A stretch of 64,000 nucleotides of DNA from a bacterium. GTDB lineage: Bacteria; Actinomycetota; Acidimicrobiia; Acidimicrobiales; Bin134. The position numbers were made by a program, and so were the translations under genes. Shown one piece after another: positions 43,155 through 51,059 of this stretch; position 1 is the first letter of the stretch, and the number at the start of each line of letters is the position of its first letter. The stretch covers positions 1 to 64,000 of the forward strand of contig JAPPAP010000024.1 in the NCBI GenBank assembly GCA_026705465.1. The letters run 5' to 3'. The notes under the pieces are model-generated. The model ran no database searches. It was not told where the DNA came from and was given only the letters and a program-made list of their open reading frames with translations.

Positions 43155-43993
43155 ACCTCGGGGACGAAGGTCTGGTCTGACAAGGGCGGGCGCACGTAGC
43201 CGGTTCGGTCTTGGCGCTCGGGGAGCTCGACTTCCTCCCAGGGCACCTCCTCGTAGGGGATCATCGACAGCAGATGGGAGATGCAGTTCAGCCGGGCCGC
43301 CTTCTTGGAGTCGGCATTGACCACATACCACGGTGCTTGCTTGATGTCGGTGTGGGCAAACAGCGTGTCTTTGGCCTTGGAGAACTCCACCCACCGTGTT
43401 CGGCCCTCGATGTCGATCGGCGAGAGCTTCCAGCGCCTCATCGGATCGTTGATCCGGTTGTGGAACCGCCGTTCTTGCTCCTCATCGCTCACTGAGAACC
43501 AATACTTGATCAGGATGATCCCCGACCGCACCAGCATGCGCTCGAACTCCGGGCACGACCGAAGGAACTCTTGGTACTCCTCCTCGGTGCAGAAGCCCAT
43601 TACCGGCTCCACCACTCCTCGGTTGTACCAACTGCGGTCGAAAAGGATCATCTCGCCGGCGGCAGGCAGCTCGGCCACATAGCGCTGGAACCACCACTGG
43701 GTCTTTTCCCGGTCGCTGGGCGTGCCCAGTGCCACCACCCGCACCACCCGGGGGTTGGTCCGCTCGGCGATGCGCTTGATCACCCCGCCCTTGCCAGCCG
43801 CGTCGCGTCCTTCAAAGATCACCACCACCTTGAGACCCTTGTGGCGAATCCAGCGCTGCAACCGCACCAACTCCTCCTGGAGTCGAGCCAGTTCCCGCTC
43901 GTAGTCCATGGTCTTGATCCGCTTCTTTTTTTTAGGACTGGGTGTATCCACTCCGGAGACTCCGAACACGTCGTGATCTGGATCCGGACCCAT
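43148..43993 (-). CDS. ppk2: Polyphosphate kinase 2
   Basis: The 281-residue P-loop kinase has Walker A in IFEGRDAAGKGGVIKR (about residues 60-75), EKTQWWFQRYVAELP, the Walker B-like FDRSWYNRGVVEPVMGFC, and a lid region SDEEQERRFHNRINDPMRRWKLSPID. It transfers phosphate between polyphosphate and nucleotides. ATG 43993 has a TACGCT box 6 nt upstream. An eight-base A run (43933 to 43926) encodes KKKK at residues 21-24 and is a possible slippage site; the core would also be intact from a later ATG (MDYERELAR). Confidence 0.93.
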   Translation of the reverse strand: MGPDPDHDVFGVSGVDTPSPKKKKRIKTMDYERELARLQEELVRLQRWIRHKGLKVVVIFEGRDAAGKGGVIKRIAERTNPRVVRVVALGTPSDREKTQWWFQRYVAELPAAGEMILFDRSWYNRGVVEPVMGFCTEEEYQEFLRSCPEFERMLVRSGIILIKYWFSVSDEEQERRFHNRINDPMRRWKLSPIDIEGRTRWVEFSKAKDTLFAHTDIKQAPWYVVNADSKKAARLNCISHLLSMIPYEEVPWEEVELPERQDRTGYVRPPLSDQTFVPEVY

Positions 43994-43999
43994 ACGCGA

Positions 44000-44005
44000 A
44001 GCGTA
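44000..44005 (-). promoter_or_regulatory. -10 box for leaderless ppk2
   Basis: On the minus strand TACGCT lies 6 nt before ATG 43993. Confidence 0.45.
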
Positions 44006-44070
44006 ATTCCGGCGTTGGAGTCCAACAATGGGCCAGTTCAACGGGGCCTTGTGCCGGTCTGCCCGTCACA

Positions 44071-44439
44071 ATGGAACTCATGACGGCCGATCAGCTGAAC
44101 TACTACAAACACAAGCTCGACTTCGAGATGGACTCGTGGGACGTCAACGAGGCCCTGGGCAACGGCGAGCCAATCGTGGTGGTGGACGGCAGGTCGGCTG
44201 AGGCCTACGCCCAAGAGCGCATTCCCGGATCGCTCAGCTTGCCGCATCGGACAATTGATGCGGAGTCGACGGCCCTGCTCGACCGGTCGGTCACCTACGT
44301 CTGCTATTGCGACGGGATCGGGTGCAACGCCTCAACCAAAACCGCGATGAAGCTGCTCATGCTGGGCTTCGAAGTGCGCGAGCTGATCGGCGGCCTCGAC
44401 TGGTGGAAGCGCGACGGCTACCCCACGGAAGGGGCCTAG
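44071..44439 (+). CDS. Rhodanese-like domain protein
   Basis: A single rhodanese domain (122 residues): VVVDGRSAEAYAQERIPGSLSLP, then the active-site Cys region VCYCDGIGCNASTKTAMKLLMLGF and ELIGGLDWWKRDGYP. Rhodaneses move sulfane sulfur. ATG 44071 is used; ATG 44080 is an alternative. Its TAG stop shares the palindromic CTAG with the convergent DUF1214-like gene. Confidence 0.9.
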   Translation: MELMTADQLNYYKHKLDFEMDSWDVNEALGNGEPIVVVDGRSAEAYAQERIPGSLSLPHRTIDAESTALLDRSVTYVCYCDGIGCNASTKTAMKLLMLGFEVRELIGGLDWWKRDGYPTEGA

Positions 44440-45542
44440 CGCAGGCTGGGCAGGTCGGCCACGTCCATCACCCGCAATGTCGGAGGGATGTCCTCCACCA
44501 CTTGGTTGTAGCGCATGCCCATGGTGCCGTGGCGGCGGTGGTCGGTGTCGATCCAGTTGGCGAAGCCGGGATCCTCATCGGCCACGATGATGCGGGCGGT
44601 GCCGTCGGGCTCATACACCGCGCTGTGCTTGTTGACCGTCACCTGGAGCCAGTCGTAGTCCAACGACTCCTCCCAGATGTTGTTGAGCTGGAAGTTCCAG
44701 TAGTACACGTCGATGGGCGGCACGTCGATCACCAGGGCCTGGCCGGGCTCGAGCGTCCAATAGCCGTGGCGGAACTTCTGGGTGGGGTCGCCCCACCCGC
44801 CGGGACCATCACGGGGCGGGAGGAACTCGAGCGTGTTGGGCCGCTCTTGGAACATGTCCAGCCACTCGACAAACCGCCTGGCGATGCCGTGTACCCCTAG
44901 AGCGGCCCGGGCCAGGCCGTGGGTCAAGCGCTGGGCGCTCAATGGGGGAGGAGTCCCTTCGGGCCCGTTGAGGCACTCGATTTGAAGCTCGGAAGGCCTT
45001 TCGGTGTGGCGGTCGAGGTAGAAGTTGCGGATGACGATCTGATTGGTCTCCGGCCCGAGCTGGAGCCACCGCTGTCCGGGCTCAAGTTGTTCAGGCTCGT
45101 TGACACTGGCGATCACATCGACCTGTTCGCCGGGCTGGGGGTCGTTGAAGGCCAGGTTGCCCTGCCGATCGGGGGGCGCACCTCCCATCCCGAAGCTGCC
45201 GGAGAGCGCGTTCAGGCTCAGATAGTTGACCGTGCCCCGCGGCCCGCGGAGGCGGTAGTCGAAAGCACCGTTTATGGCGACGCCCTGGTAGAGGGCGTCG
45301 GGGTTGTCGCAGCCGATCTTCACGTTATGGGCGATGGGCAGGACTTGGGTGTGCCCGGGTCCGTGGTTTTCGAGTCGCCCGAGCTCTCCTCGGGTGAGGC
45401 GGCTCAAGTAGCGGAATCCCTCCAGCCGGTCGAGGTCGTCGGTGCTGTTGTCGAGGATGATCTGGCCGGCTTCCTTCAGGTTGTCGCAAAAGTCGGCCCA
45501 GGCCTTGCCGTTGACAGCGTTCTCCCGGATCTCGTCGCTCAT
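44436..45542 (-). CDS. DUF1214-like protein
   Basis: The 368-residue protein has a C-terminal region (YWTLEPGQALVIDVPP, VYYWNFQLNNIWEESLDY, VYEPDGTARIIVADEDPG, NWIDTDHRRHGTMGMRY) that looks like a DUF1214-type beta-rich domain. The N-terminal half is helical, with FRYLSRLTRGELGRL, then DALYQGVAING. The family role is not defined. ATG 45542 is preceded by GAGGAGG. A TAGCCT box lies about 35 nt upstream on the minus strand. Confidence 0.72.
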   Translation of the reverse strand: MSDEIRENAVNGKAWADFCDNLKEAGQIILDNSTDDLDRLEGFRYLSRLTRGELGRLENHGPGHTQVLPIAHNVKIGCDNPDALYQGVAINGAFDYRLRGPRGTVNYLSLNALSGSFGMGGAPPDRQGNLAFNDPQPGEQVDVIASVNEPEQLEPGQRWLQLGPETNQIVIRNFYLDRHTERPSELQIECLNGPEGTPPPLSAQRLTHGLARAALGVHGIARRFVEWLDMFQERPNTLEFLPPRDGPGGWGDPTQKFRHGYWTLEPGQALVIDVPPIDVYYWNFQLNNIWEESLDYDWLQVTVNKHSAVYEPDGTARIIVADEDPGFANWIDTDHRRHGTMGMRYNQVVEDIPPTLRVMDVADLPSLR

Positions 45543-45638
45543 CGGTGTCCTCCTCGTTTCGGATTGGCCCGATGAAAGGCTAGTGGTGGCGTCGTCCTTG
45601 GGAAGCAGCCGAAGCAGTGTCTGGCGGAGCGGGGGTAA

Positions 45639-45644
45639 TAGCAT
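45639..45644 (+). promoter_or_regulatory. -10 box for leaderless coiled-coil gene
   Basis: TAGCAT lies 6 nt before GTG 45651. Confidence 0.5.
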
Positions 45645-45650
45645 CGGCTC

Positions 45651-45941
45651 GTGACCCAGAGCAGGGTAGAGCGGCGACTGGCTGACCTGGCCGACCGCCT
45701 GAAGCGGCTGCGAGCCGACCTGGAGGTGGCCGAGGAGCAGTGCCTTCACTTCGAGGATCTGGCCGACGATGCCCGGCTGCGGGCGCTGGTGTCGGAGACC
45801 CCTGCTTCTGAGCGCCAGCATCGCGACGCCGCCCGCCAAGCTGAGACCATGGCCCGGCACCGAGCCCGGCTGCGGGAGGAGATCCACTCCTTGGAGCAGC
45901 AACAAGACGAACTGCTGGACCGGTTCTACTCCGATGTCTGA
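45651..45941 (+). CDS. Small coiled-coil protein (96 aa)
   Basis: The protein is almost entirely helical with heptad leucines (RLADLADRLKRLRADLEVAEE ... LREEIHSLEQQQDELLDRF), so it probably dimerises as a coiled coil. No known domain is recognised. GTG 45651 is the likely start with a TAGCAT box 6 nt upstream. Its stop overlaps the start of the ANTAR regulator by 8 nt, so the two are translationally coupled and may be linked in function. Confidence 0.8.
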   Translation: MTQSRVERRLADLADRLKRLRADLEVAEEQCLHFEDLADDARLRALVSETPASERQHRDAARQAETMARHRARLREEIHSLEQQQDELLDRFYSDV

Positions 45942-46584
45942 CCTCTCGGGGCGGCCGGACGCCTCACCATCGCCCGATCCGGTGCGGATCGTGCTGGCTG
46001 AGGACGAGGCCATCATCCGCCTGGACTTGCGGGAGACCTTGGAGGAGGAGGGCTACCTCGTCGTGGGGGAGACCAGTCGGGGCGACCAGGTGCTGGAACT
46101 GGTGCGGGAGAAGCGCCCCGACGTGGCCATCTTGGACGTGAAGATGCCGGGCACCGACGGGATCACCGCCGCGGCCCAGATACGCGACGAGCGACTGTGT
46201 GCGGTGCTGCTGCTCACCGCCTTCAGCCAGCGGGACCTCATCGCCCGGGCCGCTGACGCCGGGGCGCTGGCCTATCTGGTCAAGCCGTTTGAGCGGGCTG
46301 AACTGGTGCCCGCGGTAGAAGTGGCCCTGGTGCGGTTCCGGGAGCTGGTGGCGCTTAACCACCAGGTGGAGCGGGCCGAGGCCCGATTAGAGGCTCGCAA
46401 GGCCATCGACCGGGCCAAAGGGCGTCTCATGGACGTGAACGCCATGTCGGAGGCCGACGCCTACAGCCATATTCAGCACCAGGCCATGAGCGATCGCCGG
46501 TCTATGGCTGAGGTGGCTGCTGAGATCATCGAGATGGAGGACGACCAGCTGAAGGCCCTGAGTGGGGACCGGGCCGATGGCTAA
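45934..46584 (+). CDS. ANTAR-domain response regulator (PdtaR-like)
   Basis: The 216-residue protein has a receiver domain (residues about 17-130: RIVLAEDEAIIRLDLRE, phospho-acceptor Asp in VAILDVKMPGTDGI, LLLTAF, and the intact lysine in YLVKPFERAEL), a linker coiled coil, and an ANTAR RNA-binding domain (RKAIDRAKGRLMDVNAMSEADAY, SMAEVAAEII). ANTAR proteins prevent termination by binding two-hexaloop RNAs. The place just before polA matches PdtaR in mycobacteria. No kinase is adjacent. Its end overlaps polA by 8 nt. Confidence 0.95.
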   Translation: MSDLSGRPDASPSPDPVRIVLAEDEAIIRLDLRETLEEEGYLVVGETSRGDQVLELVREKRPDVAILDVKMPGTDGITAAAQIRDERLCAVLLLTAFSQRDLIARAADAGALAYLVKPFERAELVPAVEVALVRFRELVALNHQVERAEARLEARKAIDRAKGRLMDVNAMSEADAYSHIQHQAMSDRRSMAEVAAEIIEMEDDQLKALSGDRADG

Positions 46585-49312
46585 CTCGGGCGCCGCCCAG
46601 CAGGACATCGGCACCGTGATGCTGGTGGACGGGAACTCGCTGGTCTATCGGGCCTTTTTCGCGGTGCCCGAGGACATGACCACCGCCAGCGGGCAAGTGA
46701 CCAATGCCGTGTACGGCTTCACCAGGATGCTGTTGACCCTGTTGAGGGACCACCAGCCCAACCGGGTGGGGGTGGCTTTCGACCGGCGTGAGCCGACCTT
46801 TCGCCACGAACGGGTGTCCAGCTACAAGGCCAACCGCGAGGAGACTCCCGAGGCGCTGCGCCAGCAGATGGGCTTGGTCCGCCAGTTGATTGACACGCTG
46901 GGCATCGCTGCGGTGGACCACGTTGGAGTGGAGGCTGACGACGTCATCGCCACGCTGGCCACCCAAGCCCGCGACCGGGGTGAGAATGTGATCGTGGTCA
47001 CCGGCGACCGCGACGCCTATCAGCTGGTGGAAGACCCCCATATCCGGGTGCTCTACAACAAGCGGGGGGTGTCGGACTACGCCCTGTACGACGAGGCCGG
47101 CATCGAGGAGCGCACCGGGGTGAAGCCGTCCGACTACGTGTCCTACGCCGCTCTGCGTGGCGATCCCTCCGACAACCTGCCCGGCGTCAATGGGGTGGGG
47201 GAGAAGACGGCGGCCAAGCTCATCAATGCCTACGGCACCATCGAGGAGCTGTACCAGCACGTAGCCGACCAGACCCCGAAGCTTCAAGAGAACTTGGGGG
47301 AGGCCGAAGACCGGGTGAAGCTCAATTTGGAGTTGATGGAGCTGTTGCGAGACGTCCCCCTCGATTTGGGAGTGGATGATCTGGACTTGGCACCGCCGAA
47401 GGCCGCCGAAATCGAGGAGCTGTTCGACTTCTTGGAGTTCAGGAGCCTCCGGGACTTTGCTGCCGAGGTGCTGGATATGGACTTGGGCGGTGCTGGCCAC
47501 GGCGCTGGGGTCTTGGAGGCAACGGTAGAGGCGGTGTCCAGCGCAGACACCGCGGTCGACGCGCTGAGCCGGCTGGTCGACAGCGCTGAGCCGGTCGCCC
47601 TGGCCGCGGGCTGGGGCGACCCAATCGATGCCCGCCAGCCTCATCGTCGCCGGCTACTGGGCTTGGCCCTGGTTGCCGACCTCGACGCCGGTCGAGCCGT
47701 GTGGCTGCCTGCCGACCTGCTGGAATCGTCGGCACACGAAGCCGTGGCCGCGTTCTTCGGCTCAGGCACTCGGTTTATGGCCCACGACGTCAAGCCGCTG
47801 GTCTTGTGGCTCCTCTCGCAGGGGATCGACGCTGCTGGCCTGACCTTGGATGCCCAGATCGCGGCGTACCTGCTGGACCCGGCCAGCGGTCGCTATGACC
47901 TAGACGACCTCATGAAGACCCACACCTCGATGGAGATGCCGGGTATCGACCAGCCCGACGAGGGCCGCTTGTTCGACGACGACTCCGGTGATTCGATTGA
48001 TCCATCGATGCAGGCTGGGCTCTGTGCCTTGGCCGTGGCCCATCTGGCTGATCCGTTGCTGGAGGCGTTGGACGCCCAGGGCCTGCGGGATCTCAACGAC
48101 GGCATGGAGGTTCCCCTGGTTCGGGTGCTGGCCCGGATGGAGCACATGGGCATCGGAGTGGATGTGGCGGGACTGACCGGCCTGCGCGACCAGTTGGCCG
48201 CCGACGCCGAGCGGCTTCGGGCGCTGGTGCTTGAAGCGGCGGGCGAGGGGAGCTTCAACGTGAACTCCTCCAAGCAGGTGGGGGAGCTGCTGTTCGACAA
48301 GCTGGGCCTTCCCCCCCAGAAGAAGACCCGGACCGGGGCCTACAGCACCGACGCCGCCACCTTGGAGAAGCTGCGGGGCGAGCATCCGGTGGTGGATGCG
48401 CTGCTGGACTACCGAGAGGTGGAGAAGCTGCGATCCACTTATGGGGAAGGCTTGGTGGCCGCGGTGGCGCTCGAGCCCGACAACCGCATCCGGGCCACGT
48501 TCAACCAGACGGTGGCCCGCACCGGGCGGCTCAGTTCCGACGCCCCCAACCTGCACAACATCCCAGTTCGCACCGAGACCGGCCGGGTGTTCCGAGAGGT
48601 GTTCGTGGCCGCCGAGGGCTGCGAGTTGTTGGTGGCCGACTACAACCAGATCGAGCTGCGCTGCATCGCCCACTTAGCCGAGGACCCCGGGCTGATCCAG
48701 GCCTTCGAGTCCGGCCAAGACGTCCACACCTCCGTTGCCGCTCAGGTATTCGGCATCGATCCCGGGGCGGTCGGCATCGAGGAGCGGTCCACCGCCAAGA
48801 TGGTCTCGTATGGCCTGGCCTACGGCATGGAGTCCTACGGCCTGGGACAGCGGCTGAACATTCCCACCGGAGAGGCGGCGGTAATCCTCGACGCCTATTT
48901 CGGGGCATTCCCCGCGCTGCGGGAGTACATGGACCGAACGGTGGCCGAAGCCCGGGACCGGGGCTTTACCGAAACCCTGTTCGGGCGGAGGCGTCGGATT
49001 CCCGAGATCAACTCTTCCAACTACCGGCTTCGCCAGGCGGCCGAGCGCCAGGCCATGAATGCCGGCATTCAGGGATTGGCCGCCGACATCTTCAAGGTGG
49101 CTTTGGTGCGGTTGGATGCTGCACTCGAAGACCGGGGGTTCGCCAGCCGCATCATCCTCCAAGTGCACGATGAGGTGATCCTGGAAGTGCCCGAGGGCGA
49201 ACATGACGGCGTAGCTGAGCTCACCGCGGACACGATGGCCGAGGCCTACGACCTGAGGGTTCCCCTTGAGGTACACCTCTCCTCGGGCCGCACTTGGGCC
49301 GACGCCAAATAG
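46577..49312 (+). CDS. polA: DNA polymerase I
   Basis: The 911-residue protein has an N-terminal 5'-3' exonuclease (MLVDGNSLVYRAFFAVP, VTGDRDAYQLVED, LRGDPSDNLPGVNGVGEKTA), a central domain that lacks the acidic proofreading residues, and a family A polymerase. Motif A is VADYNQIELRCIAHL, motif B is RSTAKMVSYGLAYGM with Tyr where E. coli has Phe762, and motif C is LQVHDEVILEVP. It works in repair and Okazaki-fragment processing. ATG 46577 lies inside the end of the ANTAR gene. Confidence 0.97.
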   Translation: MANSGAAQQDIGTVMLVDGNSLVYRAFFAVPEDMTTASGQVTNAVYGFTRMLLTLLRDHQPNRVGVAFDRREPTFRHERVSSYKANREETPEALRQQMGLVRQLIDTLGIAAVDHVGVEADDVIATLATQARDRGENVIVVTGDRDAYQLVEDPHIRVLYNKRGVSDYALYDEAGIEERTGVKPSDYVSYAALRGDPSDNLPGVNGVGEKTAAKLINAYGTIEELYQHVADQTPKLQENLGEAEDRVKLNLELMELLRDVPLDLGVDDLDLAPPKAAEIEELFDFLEFRSLRDFAAEVLDMDLGGAGHGAGVLEATVEAVSSADTAVDALSRLVDSAEPVALAAGWGDPIDARQPHRRRLLGLALVADLDAGRAVWLPADLLESSAHEAVAAFFGSGTRFMAHDVKPLVLWLLSQGIDAAGLTLDAQIAAYLLDPASGRYDLDDLMKTHTSMEMPGIDQPDEGRLFDDDSGDSIDPSMQAGLCALAVAHLADPLLEALDAQGLRDLNDGMEVPLVRVLARMEHMGIGVDVAGLTGLRDQLAADAERLRALVLEAAGEGSFNVNSSKQVGELLFDKLGLPPQKKTRTGAYSTDAATLEKLRGEHPVVDALLDYREVEKLRSTYGEGLVAAVALEPDNRIRATFNQTVARTGRLSSDAPNLHNIPVRTETGRVFREVFVAAEGCELLVADYNQIELRCIAHLAEDPGLIQAFESGQDVHTSVAAQVFGIDPGAVGIEERSTAKMVSYGLAYGMESYGLGQRLNIPTGEAAVILDAYFGAFPALREYMDRTVAEARDRGFTETLFGRRRRIPEINSSNYRLRQAAERQAMNAGIQGLAADIFKVALVRLDAALEDRGFASRIILQVHDEVILEVPEGEHDGVAELTADTMAEAYDLRVPLEVHLSSGRTWADAK

Positions 49313-49362
49313 CTGGACGGTTTACAGCTCGTGGGCAAATAGCCAACAACAGGGGTGGCTGT

Positions 49363-49368
49363 TAGCAT
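49363..49368 (+). promoter_or_regulatory. Possible -10 box of rpsA
   Basis: TAGCAT is 72 nt before GTG 49441, giving a transcript with a leader of about 65 nt. Confidence 0.4.
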
Positions 49369-49440
49369 CGACGGGCCGGTTCAGGCTGCTGCGCCGCGCC
49401 CATTGTCCTATCCATTTCCTCCTGTGAGGCTCAACTCAAC

Positions 49441-50919
49441 GTGTCCGAAACCGATACCGCCCCATCTTCCCCACCCTCCCCGCCAGCCGCAACAGCGGTG
49501 CTCGACTCCCCCGACGGAGTGGGGACATTCGATGCCGAGGGCAACTACATCCCCCGCCAAATCACCGACCAGGACATCGAAGACCAGTTCTTGGACGACG
49601 CCTATACCGCCACCATGGTCCAAGTTGAAGACGGACAGATCGTGTCCGGCAAGGTAGTGAAAGTTGACCGCGACGAGGTGCTGCTGGACATCGGCTACAA
49701 GTCCGAAGGGATCATCCCCGCCCGCGAGTTGTCCATCCGCAATGTGATCGACCCTGGCGAGATCGTCGCCCTCGGCGAGGAGATCGAGGCCCTAGTGCTC
49801 CAGAAGGAGGACAAGGACGGCCACCTGATCCTGTCCAAGAAGCGGGCCCAGTACGAGCGGGCCTGGGGCAACATCGAAGAAGTCAAGGAGAACGAGGGCA
49901 CCGTCTCGGGCCCGGTAATCGAAGTGGTCAAAGGCGGCCTGATCCTGGACATCGGCCTGCGGGGCTTTCTACCCGCATCGCTGGTGGAGCTGCGTCGGGT
50001 GCGCGACCTCCAGCCCTATATCGGCCAGACCCTGGAAGCCAAGATCATCGAGCTGGACAAGAACCGCAACAACGTGGTGCTGTCGCGCCGAGCGTGGCTG
50101 GAGGAGACCGAGAAGGAGCAGCGCGAGGCGTTCCTGGACAATCTCAAGCCCGGCGAGCGCCGCAGCGGTGTGGTGTCGTCGGTGGTGAACTTCGGGGCGT
50201 TCGTCGACCTAGGCGGCATGGACGGCCTGGTGCACGTGTCCGAGCTGTCGTGGAAGCACGTCGACCACCCCAGCGCGGTGGTGCAGGTGGGCGACGAGAT
50301 CGAGGTGCAGGTGCTGGAGGTGGACCTCGACCGCGAGCGCATCAGCTTGTCGCTCAAGGCCACCCAGCAGGACCCCTGGCAGGAGTTCGCCACCAGCCAC
50401 CAGGTGGGCGAGTTGGTGTACGGCCGGGTCACCAAGCTGGTGCCGTTCGGCGCCTTTGTGCAGGTGGGCGAGAGCATCGAGGGCTTGGTGCACATCTCGG
50501 AGATTTCCTCCCACCACATCGACCTGCCCGAGCAGGTAGTGACCCCCGGCGAGGAGCTGTGGGTGAAGATCATCGACCTCGACATCAACCGTCGTCGCAT
50601 CAGCCTGTCGATCAAGCAGGCCGCCGAGGGCGGCGTGGTAGCCGCCGAGTTCCAAGAGCACTTCGGCGAGCACGCTTACGACGCTGAGGGCAACTACATC
50701 GGGGCGGCAACCGAGGATGTGGCCGCCGACGAAGACCAGGCGTGGGCCGAGTACTACTCCGAATCCGGCGAGGCCCTCGAAGCCGCTCCCGCCGAGCATG
50801 AGGGTGCCGACGACGGCGCTGAAGTTCTCGAAGCGGCCGTCGAGCATGAGGGTGCCGACGAAAACGGTTCAGAGGTTCTCGAAACGGCCGTCGAGGAGCC
50901 GGTCGAAGAACCGATCTAG
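49441..50919 (+). CDS. rpsA: 30S ribosomal protein S1
   Basis: The 492-residue protein has four S1 RNA-binding domains, roughly residues 60-130, 145-210, 230-300 and 317-386 (for example GQIVSGKVVKVDRDEVLLDIGYKSEG and RSGVVSSVVNFGAFVDLGGMDGLVHVSELS). It helps load mRNA on ribosomes. The acidic tail contains two copies of a 23-residue unit beginning EHEGAD. The order polA-rpsA is conserved in Actinobacteria. Start GTG 49441 follows a 128-nt intergenic region. Confidence 0.96.
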   Translation: MSETDTAPSSPPSPPAATAVLDSPDGVGTFDAEGNYIPRQITDQDIEDQFLDDAYTATMVQVEDGQIVSGKVVKVDRDEVLLDIGYKSEGIIPARELSIRNVIDPGEIVALGEEIEALVLQKEDKDGHLILSKKRAQYERAWGNIEEVKENEGTVSGPVIEVVKGGLILDIGLRGFLPASLVELRRVRDLQPYIGQTLEAKIIELDKNRNNVVLSRRAWLEETEKEQREAFLDNLKPGERRSGVVSSVVNFGAFVDLGGMDGLVHVSELSWKHVDHPSAVVQVGDEIEVQVLEVDLDRERISLSLKATQQDPWQEFATSHQVGELVYGRVTKLVPFGAFVQVGESIEGLVHISEISSHHIDLPEQVVTPGEELWVKIIDLDINRRRISLSIKQAAEGGVVAAEFQEHFGEHAYDAEGNYIGAATEDVAADEDQAWAEYYSESGEALEAAPAEHEGADDGAEVLEAAVEHEGADENGSEVLETAVEEPVEEPI

Positions 50920-50925
50920 TTGCTG

Positions 50926-50938
50926 GCCGCTCCGCGGC
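50926..50938 (+). terminator. Possible short hairpin after rpsA
   Basis: GCCGC (50926-50930) pairs with GCGGC (50934-50938) around a 3-nt loop, 7 nt after the stop; weak. Confidence 0.35.
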
Positions 50939-51059
50939 ACACCAGGCTGAGAGACTCGGAGTCGAAACCCAGCGCGTCTACGCGGGGCATCCACAAATTG
51001 CCCGCGACTGTTGTTTAGCCTCGATTCGTCATGTTTCTGGAGAGTGCCAGGAGGATCCC

